From Hyphomicrobiales bacterium (lineage in GTDB: Bacteria > Pseudomonadota > Alphaproteobacteria > Rhizobiales > Xanthobacteraceae), in contig WHTP01000001.1 in the NCBI GenBank assembly GCA_009377695.1, positions 60,973 through 124,972 on the forward strand: a stretch of DNA of 64,000 nucleotides, given 5' to 3'. Shown piece after piece: positions 41,137 to 49,326 of this stretch (position 1 is its first letter; every line of letters starts with the position of its first letter). The notes beneath the pieces were generated by a model, which was not told the origin of the DNA, did not search any database, and saw only the letters and a program-made list of their open reading frames with translations. The position numbers and the translations under genes were made by a program.

Positions 41137-41463
41137 ATGACGCCTAATGCAGAGCGAGCACTGGACGCACTGGGAGACCCTACCCGTCGTTTGGTGTTTA
41201 AGCGCCTGCGCGGGGGCACCCGCTCGGTGAGAGAGATTGCCGAAGGCCTGGATGTGAGCCGGCCGGCGGTCTCACAGCACCTCAAAGTGCTCAGGACCGC
41301 GGGCCTGGCCGTGGTCCGGATCGAAGGCACGCGACGGCTGTACGCGGTCGACACGCGTGGCGTTGAAGCACTGCGAAGCTGGCTCGATGGATTCTGGGAT
41401 AAGGCCCTCGTCGCATTCAAAACAGCGGTCGAACGAGAAGCTGTGAAGAGGAGAAAACCATGA
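41137..41463 (+). CDS. ArsR/SmtB family transcriptional regulator
   Basis: This 108-residue winged-helix protein reads LDALGDPTRRLVFKRLRGG, with the recognition helix in VSRPAVSQHLKVLRTAGLA and the wing VRIEGTRRLYAVD. Metal-ligand cysteines are absent, so it is of the non-metal type often found in front of SRPBCC genes. It is the first gene of a three-gene operon with four-base overlaps at each junction and probably represses its own operon. Confidence 0.92.
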   Translation: MTPNAERALDALGDPTRRLVFKRLRGGTRSVREIAEGLDVSRPAVSQHLKVLRTAGLAVVRIEGTRRLYAVDTRGVEALRSWLDGFWDKALVAFKTAVEREAVKRRKP

Positions 41464-41966
41464 CAACGGAGCAGGCTAGGCTTGGCGGCGCGGACCCGAA
41501 CAGCGTGCGGAAGGCTATGAGCGTACAGGCGCCGCTTGCGGTGGCATGGCGAGTGTTCACCGAACAGATGGGCACGTGGTGGCCGCTGGCAGTCTACAAA
41601 ATTGGCAAGGCCAATGCGGTAGACGCGATAATCGAGCCGCGCGTCGGGGGTCGCTGGTACGAGCGCGGTGACGATGGCAGCACGTGCGACTGGGGCAGCG
41701 TTGTTGCATGGGAGCCGCCCACGCGTCTGGTGCTCTCCTGGGACGTCACCGCCGACTGGCAGTATGACCCGGATTTGAAGACCGAAATCGAGATACGCTT
41801 CATCGCCGAGGGTAAGGACGTGACGCGTGTCGAGCTGGAGCATCGGAAACTTGATCGATACGGGCCACGTCGTGATGAGATGCGCCGCATCTTCGAGACC
41901 GACGGCGACTGGGGTCGCCTCCTCGCGATGTTCGCGGCACGCGCCACGGAAGGATCGGAGCCATGA
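41460..41966 (+). CDS. SRPBCC (AHSA1-type) domain protein
   Basis: This 168-residue protein overlaps the ArsR gene by ATGA. A helix-grip fold is indicated by VQAPLAVAWRVFTEQMGTWW, EPRVGGRWYERGDDGS and WEPPTRLVLSWDVTADW. AHSA1-type proteins bind hydrophobic ligands or proteins. The ArsR plus AHSA1 pair is very common in proteobacteria, but its ligand is rarely known. The GST gene follows with another ATGA overlap, so all three are translated together. Confidence 0.92.
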   Translation: MTTEQARLGGADPNSVRKAMSVQAPLAVAWRVFTEQMGTWWPLAVYKIGKANAVDAIIEPRVGGRWYERGDDGSTCDWGSVVAWEPPTRLVLSWDVTADWQYDPDLKTEIEIRFIAEGKDVTRVELEHRKLDRYGPRRDEMRRIFETDGDWGRLLAMFAARATEGSEP

Positions 41967-42754
41967 CCAACGCTGCGCACCCGATCATCAAGCTATTCCA
42001 GTTTCCGCGCAGATTCGGCATCCCGAATCTCAGTCCGTTTTGCTGCAAGCTTGAGACCTGGCTGCGGATCGCGGGTGTTCCGTACGAGGTCGTAGAGACG
42101 CTCGATCCCCGCAAGGGGCCCAAGGGCAAGCTGCCGTTTATCGAGGACGCCGGCGTGCGCATCGCCGATACCTCGATCATCATAGATCATCTCGTAAAGA
42201 CCCGCGGCGTGGACCCCGACGCGCGTCTTGATGACTCGCAACGTGCGATCGCGCTCCTCGTGCAACGCGCTCTGGAAGAGCACTACGCGTTCGTCCTGGC
42301 ATACACGCACCTCGTCAGGGATGAAGGATTGCGGCACACGCGCGCCAGGTTCGACGCAGTACCGGCGATCATCCGCCCGCTGATTTTCCGCATCGTGCAG
42401 GGAAAGATCAAGAAGATGCTGTGGCTGCAGGGCACTTTGCGCCACTCGGATGAAGAAATCGTCGAGTCCGCCCTGCGCGACTGGCGCGCCATCCTGACGG
42501 TCATGGGTGACAGACTCTTCTTTTTTGGCGACGAGCCCACCGGCATCGACGCGGTCGTGTTCGGTGCGCTTGCCACATCCTTACTCACGCCGATCGCGTC
42601 TCCCATTCGAGACTTTCTCAAGTCGCAGCCCGCGTGCGTCGCCTACGCGGAACGGATGCGTGCGCGCTTCTTTCCCGAGCTCGCCAATGCGGCCTCGCGG
42701 GAGGGCGCCGCATCGTTGAAGGGCGCGTCACGTCCCGTGCAGGTCGGCGCCTGA
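41963..42754 (+). CDS. Glutathione S-transferase family protein
   Basis: This 263-residue protein has an N-terminal thioredoxin-like domain with the Ser/Cys region FGIPNLSPFCCKLETWL, the cis-Pro region GKLPFIEDAG and the glutathione-contact DTSIIIDHLV. A helical C-terminal domain follows, with WRAILTVMGDRLFFFGDEPT. It resembles the metaxin/Tom37-like GST branch. It probably detoxifies an electrophile or handles a ligand sensed by the ArsR/SRPBCC pair. Confidence 0.9.
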   Translation: MTNAAHPIIKLFQFPRRFGIPNLSPFCCKLETWLRIAGVPYEVVETLDPRKGPKGKLPFIEDAGVRIADTSIIIDHLVKTRGVDPDARLDDSQRAIALLVQRALEEHYAFVLAYTHLVRDEGLRHTRARFDAVPAIIRPLIFRIVQGKIKKMLWLQGTLRHSDEEIVESALRDWRAILTVMGDRLFFFGDEPTGIDAVVFGALATSLLTPIASPIRDFLKSQPACVAYAERMRARFFPELANAASREGAASLKGASRPVQVGA

Positions 42755-42930
42755 GTATCAGCGCCGAACTGGCCAGACTTGATGAATGGTGGCTGTGCCC
42801 TCGTTCGAGACTGCGATGCGCCTGAGCAAAAAAGGTCGCAATGCCTGTTCGCTCGGCTTCGTGCTTCTTGGGCCGCACCGGCGTGCTGGTGCGGCATCGT
42901 CGCGCCTGTGGTGACGGCTGGTTTCTTCCG

Positions 42931-43097
42931 CTAGTGTCCCGATTCCGAAGTTCGTACCATTTTGCAGCGGCCTCTTATACGAACTTCGGAATCGAAGGAC
43001 ACTAGCAATTACTTGAATCTAGTGTGGCTTTGGTTCAGAAGTCCGCATGTCGGGTTCCGCTGCGAGAATGATGCGGACTTCTGAACCGCCACACTAC
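42931..43097. repeat. CTAG-palindrome locus 9: A-B pair
   Basis: Type A (42931-43005), a 13-base spacer, then type B (43019-43097) ending in CTAC. It lies between the GST gene and a TctC gene on the same strand. The other 240 bases of this gap show no gene. Confidence 0.93.
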
Positions 43098-43162
43098 GCT
43101 TGCCTCCCGTTTTGGGTACCGTATACCGAAGCTTGGCAATCGGACCGGCAAGTGAGGAACGC

Positions 43163-44158
43163 ATGACAAGCAGCGCAACGAAGCTGCGCGCATTCTGTGC
43201 CGCGACCGTGATTGCGGGATTTGTGGCTGTCGGATCGGTTTTGGCGGAGCCGGCCGAGAGCCAAGCCTGGCCGACGAAATCGGTGCGGATCGTCGTCCCG
43301 TTCGCGGCTGGCAGCGCCACCGACCTCGTTCCGCGCGCGGTGTTCGAGCAGGTGCAGAGCCAGACCGGCCGGACCTTCGTCATCGAGAACCGGCCTGGCG
43401 GCGGAACGACCACCGGCACTGCGACGGTCGCGAAGTCCGACCCCGATGGCTACACCGTTCTCGTCCATTCCAATGGCTTCGTAACCACGCCGGCGATCCA
43501 GGCCAACGTACCGTACGATCCGGTCAAGGATTTCTCCGGGGTGACGCCGCTCGCCGCCGTACCGATGGTGCTGGTGATCTCGCCCGCGAAGAAGATCAAG
43601 ACGTTGAAGGAGCTTGTCGCTTACGCCAAGGCCAATCCCGGCAAGCTCAACTACGCCGCCGCCGGTATCGGCACGCCGCCGCATCTCACCATGGAGCGGT
43701 TGCGGGTCGCGGCGGGCTTCACCGGGCAGATCGTGCCGTTCAAGGGCGCGCCGGAGGCTCTCACGGAAGTGCTGACCGGCCGCGTCGACGTCTATTTCTC
43801 GCCGCTCCCGCCGGCCGTGCAGTTCATCCAGAACGGCCAGTTGTTGCCGCTCGCGGTCAGCAGCCTGAAACGCGCTGCGGCGCTCCCGAACGTGCCCACG
43901 ACCACTGAGGAGGGATTCCCGAATTCCGACTTCGATTTCTATTCCAGCATGTTCGTGCCCAAGCAGACGCCGCGCAACGTGGTGGCGCGCATCCACGACG
44001 TCACCGTCAAAGGCCTGCAGACCGAAACTACCAAAGCTCGCTTCACCAAGCTTGGCGTCGAACCGCTGATCATGGCGCTCGAGGACTTTGATGCGCGGAT
44101 CGCGCGCGAGACCAAGATCGCCGTGGAGCTTGCCAAGGCGACCGGGCTCGTGAAATAG
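43163..44158 (+). CDS. Tripartite tricarboxylate transporter substrate-binding protein (TctC/Bug family)
   Basis: This 331-residue protein starts at ATG 43163 after GAGGAACGC. A signal peptide (LRAFCAATVIAGFVAVGSVL, cleavage near ESQAW) leads to the Bug core: WPTKSVRIVVPFAAGSATD, FVIENRPGGGTT and DGYTVLVHSNG. It is the third orphan receptor of this family in the window. The haloacetate dehalogenase gene follows on the same strand, so a haloacid or other small carboxylate is a reasonable ligand, by context only. Confidence 0.92.
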   Translation: MTSSATKLRAFCAATVIAGFVAVGSVLAEPAESQAWPTKSVRIVVPFAAGSATDLVPRAVFEQVQSQTGRTFVIENRPGGGTTTGTATVAKSDPDGYTVLVHSNGFVTTPAIQANVPYDPVKDFSGVTPLAAVPMVLVISPAKKIKTLKELVAYAKANPGKLNYAAAGIGTPPHLTMERLRVAAGFTGQIVPFKGAPEALTEVLTGRVDVYFSPLPPAVQFIQNGQLLPLAVSSLKRAAALPNVPTTTEEGFPNSDFDFYSSMFVPKQTPRNVVARIHDVTVKGLQTETTKARFTKLGVEPLIMALEDFDARIARETKIAVELAKATGLVK

Positions 44159-44267
44159 CGATCGTAGTGTCGCACAAGACGGCGCACGTGGGGGGGAACG
44201 TATCCTGGGAGCCGACATACTGGACGGATTCCATCGCCGCGAGATCCAGACATCGGGCGCGCGCATC

Positions 44268-45110
44268 GTGACCGTGACCGGCGGCAAGGGGCCGCCATTG
44301 CTGCTGATGCACGGCAATCCGTTCAATCATCTGTCGTGGCTGAAGGTGGCGCCCCGGCTCGCGACCGAGTTCACGGTTGTGGCGACCGATCTGCGCGGCT
44401 ACGGCGATTCAGAAAAGCCGCCGGGTGGTCCCAAGCACATCAACTACTCGTTCCGCGCGATGGCGCAGGACCAGGTCGAGGTCATGGCCGCGCTCGGCTT
44501 CGAGCGCTTCTATGCCGCCGGCCACGACCGCGGCGCCCGCGTGCTGCACCGCATGTGCCTCGATCATCCGCAGAAGGTCGCCCGCGCGGCGATCATCGAC
44601 ATCATTCCGCAGCATTACCTCTACAACAACGTGACCAAGGCCTGGGCGACGTTCTCCTGGCACTGGTTCTTCAACATCCAGCCCTACGACCTGCCCGAGC
44701 GCATGATGGGCGCCGACCCCGACTGGTTCATCAAGAAGAAACTCGCGAAGACCGAGCAGGGGCTAAGCTTCTTCGATCCCGCCGCGCTCGCTGACTTCAT
44801 GCGCTGTTTCCGCAATCCGGAGACCATCCACGCGATCTGCGAGGATTATCGCGCCGGGGCGAGCATCGATCTTGAGATGGACGAGGTCGACATGAAGGCC
44901 GGGCATAAGATCGATTGCCCGCTTCTTCTTCTTTGGGGGGCAAATGGGGGGGTCGGGCGGAACCAGAATTCCATGGAGGTGTGGCCCCGCTACGCCTCCG
45001 ATATCCGGGCCGGCAAGGCTCTGCCGAGCGGGCACTATGTCAACGAGGAGGCGCCGGAGCAGACCTACACGGAATTGCGCGCCTTCTTCCGGGACAGGGA
45101 CCTTCGTTAA
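44268..45110 (+). CDS. Haloacetate/fluoroacetate dehalogenase-type alpha/beta hydrolase
   Basis: At least 280 residues from GTG 44268. Homologous sequence continues 17 residues upstream (LDGFHRREIQTSG) to an ATA at 44217 or CTG at 44220, just after a GGGAG site, so the true start may be non-standard. The fluoroacetate dehalogenase active site is complete: the nucleophile Asp with two Arg in GHDRGARV, the halide-pocket His-Trp in SWHWFFNIQP, Tyr in CEDYRAGAS, and the catalytic His in PSGHYVNEEAPEQ. It should hydrolyse haloacetates to glycolate in the cytoplasm. Confidence 0.85.
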   Translation: MTVTGGKGPPLLLMHGNPFNHLSWLKVAPRLATEFTVVATDLRGYGDSEKPPGGPKHINYSFRAMAQDQVEVMAALGFERFYAAGHDRGARVLHRMCLDHPQKVARAAIIDIIPQHYLYNNVTKAWATFSWHWFFNIQPYDLPERMMGADPDWFIKKKLAKTEQGLSFFDPAALADFMRCFRNPETIHAICEDYRAGASIDLEMDEVDMKAGHKIDCPLLLLWGANGGVGRNQNSMEVWPRYASDIRAGKALPSGHYVNEEAPEQTYTELRAFFRDRDLR

Positions 45111-45245
45111 GAACCCGTACGAAGAAAGTGCAAGAAGCGACGTGGTGACTCTCGCTTCGACAGGGGGGATTTGCTAGGGGTCGGGCGGCCCGGAAGCCGG
45201 TGCAACCATGGTCCGGCCGTGATCGATCTCCACTCTCTAGGCGCG

Positions 45246-46322
45246 ATGTCCACTCTGGGCGCAATGAGACAGCCGACTGAGCCGAATACGCCGAGCCGCC
45301 TGCGCGGCGTCATCGACGCCGCACGCATGACCCAGCGGTTTTGCGAGGAAAAGATCGGCTGGGGCCGGATCGGACTGGCGCTCAGCATCGCGATCATCGC
45401 GATTGCGGCCTATGTGCTTCACAACATCCTTCGGGCAATCGAGTTCAAGGAAGTTGTGCACGCGCTCCTCGCGGCCGATCCGAGCAACATCCTGTTCGCC
45501 GCGCTGTTTGTCGCCGGCGGTTATTTCACGCTGACCTTCTACGATTTCTTCGCCTTGCGCACCATCGGCCGTCATGACGTGCCGTACCGCATCGCGGCGC
45601 TTGCAGGGTTCACCAGCTACTCGATCGGCCACAATGTCGGCGCCAGCGTCTTCACCGGCGGTGCCGTGCGTTATCGCGTCTACTCGGTCTGGGGCCTCAA
45701 TGCCGTCGAGGTGGCCAAACTCTGCTTTATTGCGGGTCTGACATTCTGGCTCGGCAACGCTACCGTGCTTGGCTTGGGCATCGCCTATGCGCCGGAGGGT
45801 GCCAGCGCCATCAACCAGTTGCCGACCTGGTTCAACCGCATCCTGGCGTTTGGCACGCTCATCATCCTGATGCTCTATGTCGTCTGGGTCTGGACCGGAC
45901 AGCGCGTCGTCGGCCGCGAGGGCTGGCAAGTGACGTTGCCGGGCGGCCCGCTGACGCTGGTGCAGATCGGGATCGGCATCGTCGACCTCTCTTTCTGTGC
46001 ACTCGCGATGTATATGCTGATGCCCGACCAGCCGCATATCGGCTTTGTCACGCTCACGGTGATCTTCGTCTCGGCAACGCTGCTCGGCTTCGCGAGCCAT
46101 GCGCCGGGCGGCATCGGCGTGTTCGATGCCGCCATGCTGGTTGCCCTCTGGCAATACGACAAGGAACATCTGCTGGCCGGATTGCTGATCTTCCGTCTCC
46201 TCTATTACATCATCCCGTTTGCACTTTCGCTTGTTACCCTGGGCCTGCGCGAGGTCATGCTCGCGGTCAGCGCCTCCCGCGCGCGCGGGAGCAAGCCGCT
46301 TGATCCGCCGCCGACGCCGTGA
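45246..46322 (+). CDS. Lysylphosphatidylglycerol synthase/YbhN-type multi-span membrane protein
   Basis: This protein of about 358 residues uses ATG 45246; 45264 and an upstream start at 45171 are possible. It has eight or so transmembrane helices of the UPF0104/YbhN flippase-like family. Typical segments are GGYFTLTFYDFFALRTIG, SYSIGHNVGASVFTGGAVR and FASHAPGGIGVFDAAML. There is no aminoacyl-transferase domain, so it is the stand-alone membrane part. Such proteins move lipids across the inner membrane. It lies 84 bases before phoR, but no link to phosphate is known. Confidence 0.85.
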   Translation: MSTLGAMRQPTEPNTPSRLRGVIDAARMTQRFCEEKIGWGRIGLALSIAIIAIAAYVLHNILRAIEFKEVVHALLAADPSNILFAALFVAGGYFTLTFYDFFALRTIGRHDVPYRIAALAGFTSYSIGHNVGASVFTGGAVRYRVYSVWGLNAVEVAKLCFIAGLTFWLGNATVLGLGIAYAPEGASAINQLPTWFNRILAFGTLIILMLYVVWVWTGQRVVGREGWQVTLPGGPLTLVQIGIGIVDLSFCALAMYMLMPDQPHIGFVTLTVIFVSATLLGFASHAPGGIGVFDAAMLVALWQYDKEHLLAGLLIFRLLYYIIPFALSLVTLGLREVMLAVSASRARGSKPLDPPPTP

Positions 46323-46406
46323 CAGCCGCCAAGGCTTGCGCTCATCGTTCCGGGCAGGCTTGACGAATGTTGCCGCCGCCGGAGCGTTGGTCTATCGCAG
46401 AGGCCG

Positions 46407-47708
46407 ATGGCGCTCGCCAACAACGAATGGCTTCGAAGCAGCCGCATCTACAAGCGGATCGTTTCCGTGCGCCTCCCGCTCGGCGCGGCGGCGGTGGCGC
46501 TGGGCGCATCGTGGATATTCGGCGCGATTTCGGCGCCGCCCGCCATAGCCGCATTCATCCTGATTGCAGCAGCAATCCTGTTGGGCGGTGAGCACGCCAC
46601 GGATGTGCCCCTCAATGCGGTGACCAGCGACGGCCGCGCGCCCGGAGAGCGGATTCCGCTGATCGAGACGGTTCTGTCGGGTCTTCCACAGCCGGTCATC
46701 GCCCTCGACGTTCAGGGCGAGGTCGTTGCCGCGAACGCGCCAGCCCGGGCGGTGGCGCCGGCGCTGCGCCACGGCGAGCCGGTGTCGCTCGCGCTGCGGG
46801 TGCCGGAAGTGCTCGATGCGATCCGGCGGGCGATTGCGAGCGACGTGCCGCAGCGGGTCGAATTCTTCGAGCGGGTGCCGCTTGAGCGCTGGCATGAGGC
46901 GATCGTGGTGCCGGTTGCGCTGCGGGCGCAGGCGCTGCAGCCGGCGACGCGCCTCATCCTGCTGACGCTCGACGATCTCACGCCGCTACGGCGGGTTGAG
47001 GAAATGCGCGCCGATTTCGTCGCCAACGCCAGCCACGAATTGCGCACGCCGCTGGCCGCGTTGTCGGGCTTCATCGAGACATTGCAGGGGCAAGCGCGCG
47101 ACGATCCGGCGGCTCGGACGAGGTTCCTGTCGATCATGCAGGCGCAGGCGACCCGCATGGCGCGGCTGATCGACGACCTTCTTTCGCTGTCGCGCATCGA
47201 GCTCAACGCGCATCTGCGACCGAGCACGCGGGTCGAGCTCCGCAACATCATCCGCCAGGTGGTGGACGGATTGCAGACGCTCGCGCGCGATCGCGAGGTG
47301 GAGGTCCGTGTGGCCACATCGTCCGATCAGGTCGAGGTGCTCGGCGACCGCGACGAGCTCTTGCGCGTGTTCGAGAATCTCATCGAGAACGCGCTCAAAT
47401 ATGCCGCCTCCGGCAAGCGTGTCGACATTGCGCTGTCGGCCGACAGCAGTCGTAATGAGGCGAGGGTGGCGGTCCGCGATCACGGTCCCGGCATCGCGCC
47501 CGAGCATCTGCCGCGATTGACCGAGCGCTTCTACCGCGTCGATGTCGCCGACAGCCGCGCACAGGGTGGCACCGGGCTTGGGCTTGCCCTGGTGAAGCAC
47601 ATCCTCAATCGTCACGGCGGCCGGCTGACGATTGAGAGCGTTTACGGCGAGGGCGCGACGTTTACCGCCGTCCTGCCCCTTGCGGCCGCGCGTGCCAAGG
47701 GAAATTGA
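46407..47708 (+). CDS. phoR: Phosphate regulon sensor histidine kinase PhoR
   Basis: This 433-residue protein has two N-terminal helices (IFGAISAPPAIAAFILIAAA), a PAS-like domain (LSGLPQPVIALDVQGEVVAA), a HisKA domain with the phospho-His in FVANASHELRTPLAALSGF, and a HATPase domain with ENLIENALKYA, DHGPGIAPEHL and GGTGLGLALVKHIL. The order phoR-pstSCAB-phoU-phoB downstream makes PhoR the clear call. It phosphorylates PhoB when phosphate is low and is held off by the Pst-PhoU complex. Confidence 0.95.
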   Translation: MALANNEWLRSSRIYKRIVSVRLPLGAAAVALGASWIFGAISAPPAIAAFILIAAAILLGGEHATDVPLNAVTSDGRAPGERIPLIETVLSGLPQPVIALDVQGEVVAANAPARAVAPALRHGEPVSLALRVPEVLDAIRRAIASDVPQRVEFFERVPLERWHEAIVVPVALRAQALQPATRLILLTLDDLTPLRRVEEMRADFVANASHELRTPLAALSGFIETLQGQARDDPAARTRFLSIMQAQATRMARLIDDLLSLSRIELNAHLRPSTRVELRNIIRQVVDGLQTLARDREVEVRVATSSDQVEVLGDRDELLRVFENLIENALKYAASGKRVDIALSADSSRNEARVAVRDHGPGIAPEHLPRLTERFYRVDVADSRAQGGTGLGLALVKHILNRHGGRLTIESVYGEGATFTAVLPLAAARAKGN

Positions 47709-47743
47709 GTTTTCTTCAATATCGCTGGTCTGTTATCTCACTG

Positions 47744-47888
47744 CCAGTGTGGCGGTTCAGAAGTCCGCATCATTCTCGCGGCGAGTCCGACATGCGGGCT
47801 TCTGAACCAAAGCCACACTAGGTTCAATGAGTTGCTAGTGTCCTTCTATTCCGAAGTTCGTATAAGAGATCGCTGCGAAATGGAACGA
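47744..47888. repeat. CTAG-palindrome locus 10: B, then half of A
   Basis: Type B in reverse (47744-47821), the 13-base spacer in reverse, and the left part of a reversed type A (47835 to about 47888). The right arm of that A is missing, and unrelated sequence leads to the pstS start 54 bases on. A deletion or rearrangement is implied. Confidence 0.85.
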
Positions 47889-47941
47889 CGGCGACGAGAC
47901 CGCCGGGCACGGCAACGTCGCGCCCGCGGCAGGAGGGAGTT

Positions 47942-48988
47942 GTGAAGTTATACCGAACCCTGATGGCTGTTGGCTGCTTTGCGACCGCGAGTGTCCCCGC
48001 CGGGGCCGCCGACATATCGGGAGCCGGCGCAACCTTTCCATATCCGATCTATGCGAAGTGGGCGGATGCTTACAAGAAAGCCACCGGCATCGGCGTGAAT
48101 TACCAGTCGATCGGTTCCGGCGGCGGCGTCAGGCGGTTCTATGCTCGCGCCGTGACCTTCGGCGCCACCGACGCGCCGTTGAAAGGGCCTGATCTCGAGA
48201 AACGTGGCATCGCGCAGTTCCCGATGGTCATGGGCGGTATCGTGCCGGTGATCAACGTTCCCGGCATAAAGGCCGCCGAGCTCGTTTTCGACGGGCCCAC
48301 GCTCGCGCGGGTGTTCCTCGGCGAGATCAAGACTTGGGATCACCAGGCCATCGCCCGGCTCAACCCGTCGCTCAAGTTGCCGAAGCAGGCGATTGCCATC
48401 GTCCACCGCTCGGACGGCTCGGGCACCACGTTCAACTTCGCCCATTACCTCGCCGAGATGAGCCCAACCTGGAAGTCCGAGGTCGGCGTCAACACCTCAT
48501 TGCGATGGCCGGCGGGCACCGGCGCCAAGGGCAACGAAGGCGTGGCCAACACTGTGGCCAGCACCCGCGGTTCGATCGGTTATGTCGAATATGCCTATGT
48601 GCTTCAGAACAAGCTGACCTACACCAGATTGATCAATAGGGCCGGCAAGCCGATCGTCCCCACGTCGCAATCGTTCCAGGCCGCCGCCGCCAACGCCGAC
48701 TGGATGTCGCAGGTCGGTTACGGCGTGTTGCTGGCTAACCAGCCGGGCGACCAGTCATGGCCGATCACCGCGCCGACCTGGATCCTCGTCTACAAGTCGC
48801 CGACGGACGCCGGCGCGGTTCGCGAGGCCCTCAAGTTCTTCGCGTGGGCGTATCGGAATGGTGCCAAGATGGCGGAGGAGCTCCACTACGTTCCGATGCC
48901 AGCGAACGTGATCAACCATGTCCAAAAGATGTGGGCGACGGAGATCAGGGATGCGGCCGGCAAGCCGATTTTCGTCGCGTCGAATTGA
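47942..48988 (+). CDS. pstS: Phosphate-binding protein PstS (first copy, E. coli type)
   Basis: This 348-residue protein starts at GTG 47942 after GGAGGGAGTT. The signal peptide (MKLYRTLMAVGCFATASVPA) is followed by the classical PstS core: ISGAGATFPYPIYAKWADAY, SIGSGGGVRRF, FGATDAPL, HRSDGSGTTFNFAHYL and the GSIGYVEYAYV segment. It binds phosphate in the periplasm for PstCAB. No Pho box was found in front of it; the region just upstream is a truncated repeat. Why the operon has two different PstS types is unclear. Confidence 0.93.
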   Translation: MKLYRTLMAVGCFATASVPAGAADISGAGATFPYPIYAKWADAYKKATGIGVNYQSIGSGGGVRRFYARAVTFGATDAPLKGPDLEKRGIAQFPMVMGGIVPVINVPGIKAAELVFDGPTLARVFLGEIKTWDHQAIARLNPSLKLPKQAIAIVHRSDGSGTTFNFAHYLAEMSPTWKSEVGVNTSLRWPAGTGAKGNEGVANTVASTRGSIGYVEYAYVLQNKLTYTRLINRAGKPIVPTSQSFQAAAANADWMSQVGYGVLLANQPGDQSWPITAPTWILVYKSPTDAGAVREALKFFAWAYRNGAKMAEELHYVPMPANVINHVQKMWATEIRDAAGKPIFVASN

Positions 48989-49199
48989 CGGCAACCCTCC
49001 AGGGAAGTTTCCCCATATTGCGGCCGACGACCACTCGGGGCGGCTCCTGCGCGTTCAACCGAGGTCTTTAACGCGATACCTGCAGGACAGTTGACGATCG
49101 CGGCGCGCATGGGGCAGGGCGTCGGTTGTCGCGCTTTTCGCGCTCAACTGTAAGCAGGGGGGCAAAACCAAAATTATTTTGATAAATCAATCAGATGGG

Positions 49200-49228
49200 C
49201 TGTCATTCAACTGTCATCTGAGAGTCAT
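49200..49228 (+). promoter_or_regulatory. Pho box (three PhoB half-sites)
   Basis: CTGTCAT (49200-49206), CTGTCAT (49211-49217) and GAGTCAT (49222-49228) are spaced by four bases each. This is the PhoB consensus arrangement with 11-base periodicity. It lies 99 bases before the second pstS start. The rest of the 338-base gap from 48989 shows no gene. Confidence 0.92.
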
Positions 49229-49326
49229 AGAAGGTTGATGTGCACGGACTACGGGTCAGGTGCCATGAGGGTGGCCTCAACAGAAAGACTGACGAGGCGT
49301 CGGCCCCCGAACACAGGAGAGAACCC

